From JARRNJ01 sp037385045 (lineage in GTDB: Bacteria; Pseudomonadota; Gammaproteobacteria; JASBUN01), in the NCBI GenBank assembly GCA_037385045.1, contig JARRNJ010000017.1:1-64000 (forward strand): DNA of 64,000 nucleotides. The letters run 5' to 3'. The translations under genes were made by a program, and so were the position numbers. This document shows positions 35,860 through 43,801 of the stretch, in pieces. The first letter of the stretch is position 1. Every line of letters begins with the position of its first letter. Below the pieces are notes generated by a model. The model had not been told where the DNA came from. It searched no databases and saw only the letters and a list, made by a program, of their open reading frames with translations.

Positions 35860-36291
35860 ATGGCCAGAAGAACGTTTCCCCTGTCCAAGGTTTGCGGTCT
35901 GCTGGAGCCGGGACCGGTGGTGCTGGTCACCACGGCCGACAACGGCCGGCGCAACGTCATGACCCTGTCGTGGCAGACCATGCTGGACTTCGAGCCGCCG
36001 CTCCTCGCTTGCGTGGTGAGCGATCGCGGCATCGACAAGTTCGCGCAGTTCGGACTCACCCCCGTCGCGGCTTCCAAGGTCAGTGCCCCATTGATCGCCG
36101 AATGCTACGCGAACCTGGAGTGTCGGGTGACCGACACACGCATGGTCCGCCGATACAACCTGTTCGTGCTGCAAGTGCTCCAGGCCTGGATGGATCGGAC
36201 GGTCAAGGATCCGCGCACCCTGCATCACCGCGGGTACGGAGCGTTCATGGTGGCGGGCGGGAACATCGAGCTGCGGTCGAAAATGAGATGA
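35860..36291 (+). CDS. Flavin reductase-like protein with internal deletion
   Basis: Protein of 143 residues of the flavin reductase-like, FMN-binding split-barrel family. The N-terminal block (FPLSKVCGLLEPGPVVLVTT, then TLSWQTMLDFEPPLLACVVSDR) and the C-terminal block (DKFAQFGLTPV, APLIAECYANLECRV, LHHRGYGAFMVAGG) are well preserved. Full-length relatives are about 185-190 residues; about 40 residues that normally lie between the SDR and DKF positions are missing, without loss of frame. The missing part contributes to flavin binding, so the protein is probably inactive, or the deletion is an assembly error. Confidence 0.75.
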   Translation: MARRTFPLSKVCGLLEPGPVVLVTTADNGRRNVMTLSWQTMLDFEPPLLACVVSDRGIDKFAQFGLTPVAASKVSAPLIAECYANLECRVTDTRMVRRYNLFVLQVLQAWMDRTVKDPRTLHHRGYGAFMVAGGNIELRSKMR

Positions 36292-36436
36292 CTGCGCTTT
36301 TCAAATGGGCCTCCGAGGTATTGCCATCCGGCTGTCCCGCAACTCCGGGCCGTTTCTGTCCGGGTTCCGTTTCCGGGCTGATGCCTCGCGTCCGACTGGG
36401 CTATGCTTGAGGGATTATCGCCGGATAGATCTTCTC

Positions 36437-37234
36437 ATGTGGCTACAAACCAGTTGTGACCTGGCGTTCGAAATCTCCGTGCCGACGCCCTTTGTGCTGA
36501 TGCTGAGGCCGCGCAGTGGCGTCCACCAGTGGATCGCACGCGAGGAATACAGGCTGGATCCCAGCGTGCCGGTGTTCGAGTTCACGGATTCCTACGGCAA
36601 CCTGTGCCAGCGTTTGATCGGGCCGCCCGGGCCGTTCACGATCCGGACGGCCGCTGAGGTTACGGTCGTCGATCGCATGGATGAAGCGCCGGGAGCGCCG
36701 TTCATCGAGGTTCAGAACCTGCCGGATGGTGTGCTCGCTTACCTGTTGCCCAGCCGCTATTGTGAGTCGGACCGTTTTGGTCAAATGGCGGCCGAAATTG
36801 CCGCGGCCAGCGCGCCCGGGTACGATCAGGTGGCCGCCATTGCGGCCTGGGTGCGCGACAGCGTCCGCTATCAACCCGGCAGCAGCGAAATTCCCTTGTC
36901 TGCAGTGGAGGTCAATGCCCGGCGCGTGGGTGTCTGCCGGGACCTGGCGCACCTGGGAATTTCCTTGTGCCGCGGCCTGAGCATTCCTGCGCGGCTGGTC
37001 GTGGGTTATCTGTACGGCCTCGAGCCCATGGACCTGCATGCATGGTTCGAGGCCTACGTCGGGGGATGCTGGTACACGTTCGACGCGACTCAGCCGGAGC
37101 TGACGGGTGGCTACGTCGCGATCGGCTATGGGCGGGACGCAGCCGACGTGGCGGTCTACAACCAATTCGGGCCGGCAGTCTATCCGACGGATCAACAGGT
37201 GCGCGTGGAACGCATAGAGCGCGACGACGGCTGA
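36437..37234 (+). CDS. Transglutaminase-like cysteine protease family protein
   Basis: Cytoplasmic protein of 265 residues. The C-terminal half is a transglutaminase-like domain with an intact catalytic triad: Cys167 (RRVGVCRDLAHL), His201 (DLHAWFEAYV) and Asp216 (TFDATQ). The N-terminal part is the beta-rich domain often found with it. Relatives act as peptidases or amidases; no substrate can be assigned. The ATG at 36437 was chosen because upstream codons in this frame do not match the family. Confidence 0.88.
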   Translation: MWLQTSCDLAFEISVPTPFVLMLRPRSGVHQWIAREEYRLDPSVPVFEFTDSYGNLCQRLIGPPGPFTIRTAAEVTVVDRMDEAPGAPFIEVQNLPDGVLAYLLPSRYCESDRFGQMAAEIAAASAPGYDQVAAIAAWVRDSVRYQPGSSEIPLSAVEVNARRVGVCRDLAHLGISLCRGLSIPARLVVGYLYGLEPMDLHAWFEAYVGGCWYTFDATQPELTGGYVAIGYGRDAADVAVYNQFGPAVYPTDQQVRVERIERDDG

Positions 37235-37394
37235 CCGGGCGTCGATGGCCGCGCCCTGTGTGGCGGCTCGTGACCGACCGCGGTCGTGTTGCGGTGCCGC
37301 GGGCCCGTTTGCGTGAACATATGACACGCGCTGGCGCCGTGTGCCGCAGGGAGTGCGTGTGCTTCCGGTAGACTGACCGCGAGGAGACACCATC

Positions 37395-37907
37395 ATGAAT
37401 ACCAACGGGCTGCGGGGTATGCAGGCCCCTCTCAAGGAGCGTTATCGCCAGACGCCGGAGGACGCCTTGGTCACCCTTCATGCGCGTGGCCGTCTCGGCG
37501 AAGGCGTGACCTGCAGCGTCGAAACGGGCAGGGCGCTGGAGGTGGCCGGCCTGCACCCCGCAACCGGCGGCAGTGGTTTGCACGCCTGTTCCGGCGACAT
37601 GCTGTTGGAAGCCCTGGTTGCATGCGCCGGTGTTACCCTGAACGCGGTGGCCACTGCGTTGGGCATCCAGCTTCGCGATGCAACGTTGTACGCAGAGGGC
37701 GATCTCGATTTCCGCGGTACGCTCGGAGTGGCCAAGGATGTTCCGGTGGGGTTTCAGAATATCCGCCTGCGGCTTGATCTCGACACGGACGCCGACGAGG
37801 AGCAGCTCTCCACACTGCTGCGCCTGACCGAGCGTTACTGCGTCGTCTACCAGACGCTCGCCTGTCCGCCGGTGTTGACGGTCACCCATAAAGCGGCGCG
37901 GACGTGA
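37395..37907 (+). CDS. OsmC/Ohr family protein
   Basis: Protein of 170 residues with the OsmC fold pattern and the conserved block LLEALVACAGVTLNAVA (Cys77), plus Cys65 and further cysteines near the C-terminus (RYCVVYQTLACPP). Family members reduce organic hydroperoxides with a cysteine pair, or are related proteins of unknown substrate. GAGGAG precedes the ATG. It stands alone. Confidence 0.85.
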   Translation: MNTNGLRGMQAPLKERYRQTPEDALVTLHARGRLGEGVTCSVETGRALEVAGLHPATGGSGLHACSGDMLLEALVACAGVTLNAVATALGIQLRDATLYAEGDLDFRGTLGVAKDVPVGFQNIRLRLDLDTDADEEQLSTLLRLTERYCVVYQTLACPPVLTVTHKAART

Positions 37908-37999
37908 CGTGCCCGGGTCGGATCAGAGCTGCCCGCCTACGATTGTCATGTAATTCCGATATCCATCGGGTCGTGTGCCGGGTTCCCATTGAAAATCCG

Positions 38000-38101
38000 A
38001 TGGACATGGACGAAAGCGAACGAATACGCACCTCCATCGACGCCCCTTACCGGTCCGAGTCAAGGCGTGTTTTTGCCGCGCTGATCCGTCTATTGGGTGA
38101 C
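38000..38101 (+). pseudogene. N-terminal stub of an ECF-like sigma factor
   Basis: The frame from 38000 reads SERIRTSIDAPYRSESRRVF and then AALIRLLGD, which is the start of the sigma-70 family with a DUF6596-type C-terminus. After about 34 codons the similarity stops and the frame runs into repeat copy B. The remaining roughly 370 residues are absent. It is a truncated gene, probably broken by a deletion or by arrival of the repeat. Confidence 0.6.
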
Positions 38102-38170
38102 CTCCATGTTGATCACCGGGAGCGATGCAGGCGCGGAACAGTGAACCGCGCCCGAGCCGGCCAGGTGGGC

Positions 38171-38393
38171 AATCCCACCAGGTTGTTCACAGGAGGGTAG
38201 TGAAAACGGCGGATGCGCTGCGCTTATCCACCCTACGTTTTTCAGACTCGCCAGCGGCCTGGTGCGTTTGGCGCGCCGCACCGCAACTCAATTGCGCCCG
38301 TAGGGCCATCTGTTTCATGCCAAACGCCGACTTCCGGGGCCGCTCACACTTGCCTGTGTCCGGTGAATTGCCCGGCGAACAACCTTCCGAGAA
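38171..38393. repeat. Dispersed composite repeat, copy B
   Basis: Second copy of the element at 28398-28735. It keeps the 18-base left segment (38171-38188), one arm of the palindrome (38208-38237) and the 143-base block (38251-38393). The second palindrome arm and about 90 further bases are missing. GTTTGGC (38266-38272) and GCCAAAC (38319-38325) could close a stem within the block. Copy B reaches almost to the stop codon of the SHOCT gene at 38401. Confidence 0.8.
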
Positions 38394-38400
38394 ATTGCGG

Positions 38401-39081
38401 CTAGTCGACGCCGTGGTATTGCAGAATGCGCGCCTTGACGGCTTCGTATTCGTCGGCGCCGAGCACCCCTTCGTCTTTCAATCTCCGGTGTTCGCGCAGT
38501 TCGGCGGCCAGCAGTGCCCGGCTGCTTGGGTAGCGTTGTTCTCTGGCCTGGCGGATACGGTGTATCAGATCCTGGACGAACTCGCGGAATTCGTGTCTTG
38601 CCGGCTTGTCGTTCAGGAATTCCACCAGCGGGGCGCGGCCGTGTTGGCTGTGAAACAGCAGCTTGTCGCAAGAGCGGTGCAAAGCCCACAACATAACCAC
38701 TGCGGAACCGGCCCCGCTCAGGATCACCAAGGCGATCCACGGGGCGGTCAGCTCGGTGTTGGGCGCAAAATGGACATAGACGACCGGCAACGTGGCGGCA
38801 ATCAACAACGCAAGCGCTACACCGACCCAGCGCCAGGCGATGACCCGGCGGCGGAGCGGATCCGGATCCAGGAAGGCAAGATCGAGCACGTAGCGGCGGG
38901 ATTGCGAACGCCAGCTTCGGGACCGGATTTCCATGTAATGGCCGTTGAAAATTTCGTAAGCCGCGCGGTGGCCCTTGAATTCGCTGGCCTGGGCAAACCT
39001 GCGCTCGGTGGTGCGCGGCGCCGTGCCGGGCTCGTCGTCGGAAGCCAGTAAAATATGTTCGATGTCCTGCTCGCCATTCAT
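38401..39081 (-). CDS. Membrane protein with C-terminal SHOCT-like motif
   Basis: Protein of 226 residues with a soluble N-terminal part (about 1-80), two membrane segments (about 85-105 and 113-133), and a C-terminal short helical motif (REHRRLKDEGVLGADEYEAV) typical of SHOCT domains. SHOCT motifs are thought to help oligomerisation; the protein's function is unknown. The start at 39081 is preferred, as an upstream extension is rich in residues unlike the rest. Its 3' end abuts repeat copy B. Confidence 0.7.
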   Translation of the reverse strand: MNGEQDIEHILLASDDEPGTAPRTTERRFAQASEFKGHRAAYEIFNGHYMEIRSRSWRSQSRRYVLDLAFLDPDPLRRRVIAWRWVGVALALLIAATLPVVYVHFAPNTELTAPWIALVILSGAGSAVVMLWALHRSCDKLLFHSQHGRAPLVEFLNDKPARHEFREFVQDLIHRIRQAREQRYPSSRALLAAELREHRRLKDEGVLGADEYEAVKARILQYHGVD

Positions 39082-39194
39082 GGTTCTTGTGATTTTTGCG
39101 CGCTTGCCCAGTGACTTCCGTTCACGGTGCGATGATGCCGCATCCCCCGAAAGCCTAGGAAACCCGCTTTGCAACGCCGGGTCCGTGACTGGCG

Positions 39195-39580
39195 TCACAA
39201 CGAACCGGGTTGGTGCAGGTCGTAGCCGACGCGGGCGTTGCCCACCAGTCCCATTTCCGTCAACGCTTGTTCCAGAGGTGTGTGAGGCACTGCATTGCCG
39301 AGCGTTTGCCGCAGTTTCCGGTCATCAAGGCTGACCTCCCGGTACCAGAGATAGCGCATTTCGAGCAGGCCGCGGAACAGCACCGAGAACGGTGCCATGA
39401 GGCGTACGGCCCACCAGGGAAATTGTTTTACTTTGACAGGCTGGCCGCTGACCGTGCGCAGCGTTTCGGCGATGGCGTTGAAGCTCAGGCGCTGACCGCC
39501 AAAGTGAAACACGCTCCACGCTGGGAGTTCGCGCCTGCGCTCCACAAAGTCCACCGCCAGGAGGTCGGCGCGCTGCTGCC
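39195..39580 (-). pseudogene. C-terminal fragment of an SDR/NAD-epimerase-like gene
   Basis: Only the last about 125 codons of an atypical short-chain dehydrogenase are present: LLAVDFVERR, SVFHFGGQRLSF, VKQFPWWAVRLMAPF and HTPLEQALTEMGLV. The N-terminal NAD-binding half (GxxGxxG and the catalytic YxxxK) is missing. To the right the frame runs into a 20-bp tandem repeat and then opposite-strand coding sequence. Confidence 0.65.
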
Positions 39581-39594
39581 GCCACCACCCGTGT

Positions 39595-39634
39595 CCAGCC
39601 CCTCGAACCCCTGGCCAGCCCCTGGAACCCCTGG
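39595..39634. repeat. Tandem 20-bp direct repeat at a deletion junction
   Basis: Two adjacent 20-base units (39595-39614 and 39615-39634) differ at one position. They lie exactly between the truncated SDR and the truncated DsrE-like gene, both of which lack their N-termini on this side. Confidence 0.75.
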
Positions 39635-39654
39635 CCGATAGACTCGCCGGCGTC

Positions 39655-39804
39655 ATGTGCCGGAGCGGGAATTTGTGGGCCTGTACGCCCTGTGTGAAGA
39701 GCAGGCGTTATGTCGAGGACCGGCAGATTAACGGCCTCGTAATCGCCAGCGCCAGCGTGACGCACGAGCTGATCAAGGATGGAGCGGCCACCTTGAGCTT
39801 TTGA
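39655..39804 (+). pseudogene. C-terminal fragment of a DsrE-family gene
   Basis: The frame ending at TGA 39802-39804 reads LWACTPCVKSRRYVED, then INGLVIASASVTHELIKDG and AATLSF, the end of a small DsrE-like sulfur-relay protein with its conserved cysteine (CxxC here). About 70-80 N-terminal residues are absent. Its stop overlaps the ATG of the following relic (TGATG), so the two once formed an operon. Confidence 0.55.
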
Positions 39805-40213
39805 TGAGCAGTGCGGAAGGACTCGACCATCATCATGTACCGTGGACTGAGGCGGTGGTATCGGGCAGTGGTGGTGTTGCCCGGCGTCGGCCTTGCCAAC
39901 GGGTTCGAGGCCTTCTGCGCTGCCGTCGTATTGAGCGTCATCGAGGCTATTCACTTCCGCCTTCGAGGGGCAGCCTTGCCGCTTTCCCCGGGTAGATGCG
40001 GATGACATATACGTCAATGCTCGCTCTGCTTCCTTGGCTGGCGCTGAACGTCTTGTTCTGGCCGGCGACCATAGGCACTGCCGTGCCGCCCGCTACCTGT
40101 CGCTGCTGCCCGGGAACCGTACCGAGGCGACGTCGTTGGACCTGATCTGGCGTACCTTCCTGTCGGCTCCGGTCAAGGGCAACGTCATGCAGGGCCTGCC
40201 GCCGGCGCGTTAA
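39804..40213 (+). pseudogene. Disrupted membrane-protein gene
   Basis: Coding-like stretches appear in different plus-strand frames in turn: the start MSSAEGLDHHHVPWTEAVV, then VVLPGVGLANGFEAFCAAVV and IEAIHFRLR, then LALLPWLALNVLFWPATIG, and finally ARYLSLLPGNRTEATSLD to the stop at 40211-40213. Together they look like one polytopic membrane protein broken by frameshifts and deletions. I do not know the family well enough to name it. Confidence 0.45.
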
Positions 40214-40359
40214 CGAGCGCCATGGCGCGCGCCTGTCTGCGAACATTTCTCATCCGACTGCGATCTCATTTGAGCTTTTTATTCATGGTTTTTGAACTAT
40301 AGTCTCAAGACGGGCTCCCGGGCAGCGCTTCCGGGGCCGCCATTCGAAGGAAATCCGAC

Positions 40360-41328
40360 ATGCCGCGCACCATTCTTGCGGGTGTGGCTCTGCTCGGGGC
40401 CGCGACCGGCGCCGTCGCGCACGATGTCGTCGTGCCCGCCGTTATCGGCGAGCTGCCGGCGGAGCATCTCACCAAACGCATCTACGTCATCCATGGTCCC
40501 CAGGCGCTGCCGTCGCCAGCAACCCATGCCTTCATGAACAACCCGGGATTCGTCGTGACCTCCAAAGGGGTGGTGGTGATCGACCCGGGCAGCAGCCTCC
40601 GGGTCGGTCAGGGGGTGCTGGACAAGATCGCCGAAATCACTCATCAGCCTGTGGTGGCGGTGTTCAATACGCATGTCCACGGTGACCATTGGCTGGGCAA
40701 CCAGGCGGTGCACGAGCGCTTTCCCAAAGCGGTGATCTATGCCCACGAACGTATGATCGAGCGGGCCCGGAACGGCGAGGGCGAGTATTGGATCGGGCTG
40801 TTCCAGAAAATGACCGACGGCGCCCTGGACGGAACGGTTGCAGTGGTTCCCACTGTCGGGCTGAAGGGCGGCGAGGAGCTCGATTTCGGCGATACGCGCC
40901 TGCGCATTCTGCACACGGGCAAGGCACATACCGATCACGACCTGATGATCGAGGTCATTCAGGACAAGAGCATGTTCACCGGCGACGTGGTCACCAACCA
41001 CCGCGTGCCCTCGTCCGACGTGCCCCAGGATGCCGACTTCAAAGGGCAGATACACGCGATCGAGATGTTGTTGGCGACCTCGGACGAGGTGTTTATTCCC
41101 GGACATGGCCGCAGCGGCGGGCGCGAAGTGCCACAAGCGTCGTTGCGGTTCCTGAAGACGCTGTATTCCTCGGTGCGCAAGTACTATCAGCAGGGCCTCG
41201 CCGATTATGAGATGAGGAAGTACGTGGCGGCCGATCTCGCCGAGTTCAAGGACTGGCAGAACTTCGACCAGTTGGGCCGGGTCATCAGCTTTGTATATCT
41301 GCAGGTCGAGCGGGAGGCGTTTGAGTGA
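40360..41328 (+). CDS. Exported MBL-fold metallo-hydrolase
   Basis: Protein of 322 residues with a signal peptide (about 1-20, AVA-H) and a metallo-beta-lactamase domain. The metal motif THVHGDH is at 104-110, followed by HTDHD near 195, FTGDVV and a late PGHG. The layout resembles SoxH/quinoprotein-relay zinc hydrolases, often linked to sulfur or methylotrophic metabolism. The substrate is unknown; a glyoxalase II or persulfide role is possible. A nitrilase gene follows after 57 bases on the same strand. Confidence 0.85.
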   Translation: MPRTILAGVALLGAATGAVAHDVVVPAVIGELPAEHLTKRIYVIHGPQALPSPATHAFMNNPGFVVTSKGVVVIDPGSSLRVGQGVLDKIAEITHQPVVAVFNTHVHGDHWLGNQAVHERFPKAVIYAHERMIERARNGEGEYWIGLFQKMTDGALDGTVAVVPTVGLKGGEELDFGDTRLRILHTGKAHTDHDLMIEVIQDKSMFTGDVVTNHRVPSSDVPQDADFKGQIHAIEMLLATSDEVFIPGHGRSGGREVPQASLRFLKTLYSSVRKYYQQGLADYEMRKYVAADLAEFKDWQNFDQLGRVISFVYLQVEREAFE

Positions 41329-41385
41329 GCCCCGCGGGTGCGTGGCGCCCGGGGCAGAAGACCCAACCATGAGGGGCACCCTGTT

Positions 41386-42321
41386 ATGACCCAAGTTGCC
41401 GTTGTGCAACAACCGCCCGTATTCCTGGACAAGCAACGCACGTTGGAGCGGGCCGAGGCCCTGGTCGCCGAGGCGGCCGCGGCCGGTGCGGATTTGATTG
41501 TGTTTCCGGAAGCATTCATCCCCGGTTACCCTGCGTGGATCTGGCGCCTGCGCCCGGGCGGTGACTGGGCGCTGGTCGAGACGATCCATGCGCGCCTTCT
41601 GGAGAACGCGGTCAACCTCGACAGCGATGATCTCGCGCCACTTTACAGTGCTGCGAGGAATCATCGAGTAACCATCGTATGCGGCATGGACGAGCGCGAA
41701 GGCCGGCTCAGCCAGGCGACTCTCTACAATACCGTGGTGGTTATCGGTGCCGACGGCAGACTGATGAATCGGCACCGCAAGGTGATGCCCACCAATCCAG
41801 AACGGATGGTGTGGGGTTTCGGCGACGCGTCCGGCCTCAAGGTTATCGACACCCCGGCCGGCAGAGTCGGCACCCTCATCTGCTGGGAGAATTATATGCC
41901 CTTGGCGCGCTACGCGCTTTACGCCCAAGGGGTGGAAATCTATATCGCGCCCACCTACGACAGCGGCGACGGCTGGATCGGCACCTTGCAGCATATTGCG
42001 CGCGAGGGCGGGTGCTGGGTCGTGGGCAGCGGCAATGCGCTGAAGGCCGGCGACATACCCGAGGACTTTCCCGACAAATCGTCCCTATACCCGGACCCGG
42101 GTGAGTGGGTCAATCCGGGGGATTCCGTGGTCGTTGCTCCCGGCGGCGAAATCGTTGCCGGTCCCCTGCGCAACGAGCTCGCCATTCTGTACTGCGAGGT
42201 GGACCCGCGCCGGGTTGGCCTTGCACGCCGCACGCTCGACGTTGTCGGGCATTACGCGCGTCCCGACCTGTTCCAGTTGCACGTCAATACCCAGGCGCAA
42301 AGTCCAGTCAAATTCGAATGA
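41386..42321 (+). CDS. Nitrilase-family carbon-nitrogen hydrolase
   Basis: Protein of 311 residues with the catalytic triad of the nitrilase superfamily: Glu42 (FPEAFIPGYP), Lys132 (HRKVMPT) and Cys166 (LICWENYMP). The FIPGYPxW and CWENYMPLAR signatures belong to the true nitrilase branch, which hydrolyses organic nitriles or cyanide to acid and ammonia. The length is typical. Because cyanase and thiocyanate-hydrolase genes also occur in the window, a role in nitrile or cyanide handling is plausible. Confidence 0.9.
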   Translation: MTQVAVVQQPPVFLDKQRTLERAEALVAEAAAAGADLIVFPEAFIPGYPAWIWRLRPGGDWALVETIHARLLENAVNLDSDDLAPLYSAARNHRVTIVCGMDEREGRLSQATLYNTVVVIGADGRLMNRHRKVMPTNPERMVWGFGDASGLKVIDTPAGRVGTLICWENYMPLARYALYAQGVEIYIAPTYDSGDGWIGTLQHIAREGGCWVVGSGNALKAGDIPEDFPDKSSLYPDPGEWVNPGDSVVVAPGGEIVAGPLRNELAILYCEVDPRRVGLARRTLDVVGHYARPDLFQLHVNTQAQSPVKFE

Positions 42322-42456
42322 AAGCATTTGACGAATGTTGGCCGCCTCGCCCCGTGCGGCCGGGCGGGGCCCTCTGTCGTGCACTCCTGCGGCACGGCTC
42401 GCCCCTGCTGACGTGGTGGGTTCTTTCCCGCGACCGCCTGGCGGCAAAAAAGCGGC

Positions 42457-43288
42457 CTAGGCGTTCAGGATGTGCTGCGCCTGTTCCAGGAAATCGAGCA
42501 ACTCCGGATCATCGGGGATACTGCCATGCCGCGCGAGGCCAAGCTTGCGCAGCGCGGGCACCCGGCTGTGGTCGACGCCCATGGGCGCCGGTCCCAACTC
42601 GTGACCCGCGTAGAGTTCCGCCGCAATAACCAGGTCGACCAGAGTGGGTTGTGCGTCTCCGGTACGGTAGACATCTTCGTGTTCATTGGCCACATCGATG
42701 AATTGGCTGCCGAAGTTCCAGGCCTTGAGCACCGTGGCGCCAATGTCGGTATGGTGTCTGCGCAGCAGCGATTGCAGCGCCGCCGCGTCGTCCATGAGGT
42801 GCTTCTGTTTCGCCGCATGTTGCAGAATCGGCAGATAGCCGATGTCGTGGATCATGCCGGCGAGCATGGCCTCGTCCGGACTGAGCCGCGTATAGCGCGC
42901 CGCCAGGGCGTATGACCAGATGGCAACGGCCAGTGAGTGGGCAAAGACCTGTTGCAGGTATTTTGCCCCTAACCCCTGGGTCGGGCGCATCACCTGGACG
43001 ATGGACAGATTGACGATCAGGGTGCGCACCAATGACAGACCCAGCCGGGTCACTGCGGTGCCCACGTCCTCTATCGCCGCCCCGGTCCGCCGATACAGCG
43101 GGCTGTTGGCGCGTGGTCGCGTCGGCGTCCTCGACGACGTGCCGCACCTTCTGCGCCACATCGGGCAGAGACGGCAGCACCAGGCGATTTGCCTCGATAT
43201 CCCGGCGCAGCCCATCGATGAACTGGCCGTCGAAATCGCTGCCGTTCGGCGGCGTTCTGCATGTGGTCGTGTCGGGCACCGGGTACAT
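42457..43288 (-). pseudogene. HDOD-domain gene with internal deletion and frameshift
   Basis: The ATG at 43288, with an AGGAG ribosome-binding site, opens a frame with the HDOD start (IEANRLVLPSLPDVAQKVRH, then VVEDADAT). At about 43110 the similarity jumps to another frame, which continues with ANSPLYRR, VTRLGLSLVRTLIVNLS, HDIGYLPIL and so on to the stop at 42457. The roughly 20-25 residues that normally link the two parts are missing. So a short deletion removed a piece of the domain and shifted the frame. HDOD proteins are signalling proteins without enzyme activity. Confidence 0.75.
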
Positions 43289-43548
43289 TGCGGCTCCTGG
43301 CCGTTTGTCGGTGGATTACCCCGTCAGGCATCCTTTCTCGGGTATCGGCATGATCGATTGAAAACTTTAGCGATTCCACGGGCTTCCGCTGCCGCGATGG
43401 AGATGGGGGCGACGGCCGGGTGGCACCAAACGGGACCGTGCGGTGTGGCCGCATACCGGGCCGGCTGCGCCGGGAGGCGGGAAAGTGTCCCGTGTTGCGG
43501 CGGTAAGGCTTTGAAAATTGGTCCAAAGTGCCGGCGGCCGTCCCGACC

Positions 43549-43695
43549 GGTGACCTCCACCTCCCGGTGGCCCAGGACCACTCCCGGCGCATCGGCTATC
43601 AGGACGCGAACGCCTTCCGCGGGCTGTTCAGGCGATACACCGACCTGTCGCCGCGCGGTTGCCGGCAGCGAGTCGGCGCGCATCGCAACAATTGA
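43549..43695 (+). pseudogene. C-terminal fragment of an AraC-family regulator
   Basis: The frame ending at TGA 43693-43695 reads RRIGYQDANAFRGLFRRYT then DLSPRGCRQRVG, the second helix-turn-helix of AraC/GlxA-type regulators. Nothing of the first helix-turn-helix or the effector domain is recognisable upstream. It is a remnant in the 513-base gap between the broken HDOD gene and recQ; I see nothing else in that gap. Confidence 0.6.
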
Positions 43696-43801
43696 ACCAC
43701 GTGCCCCGGCATTTCGGATAACGGCGGCGCGAAACAGCACCCCGATTTCGTGGTTATGCGCGCTTCAAGTAACATAGGGCGAGCTGAGTAATCACCACCG
43801 C

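Noticed and set aside
39597..39640. CRISPR or minisatellite array
   Set aside because: There are only two adjacent 20-base units with no spacers. It is treated as a tandem duplication at a deletion scar.
43324..43740. A 138-codon minus-strand open frame
   Set aside because: It is antisense to the AraC helix-turn-helix remnant and shows no family resemblance.
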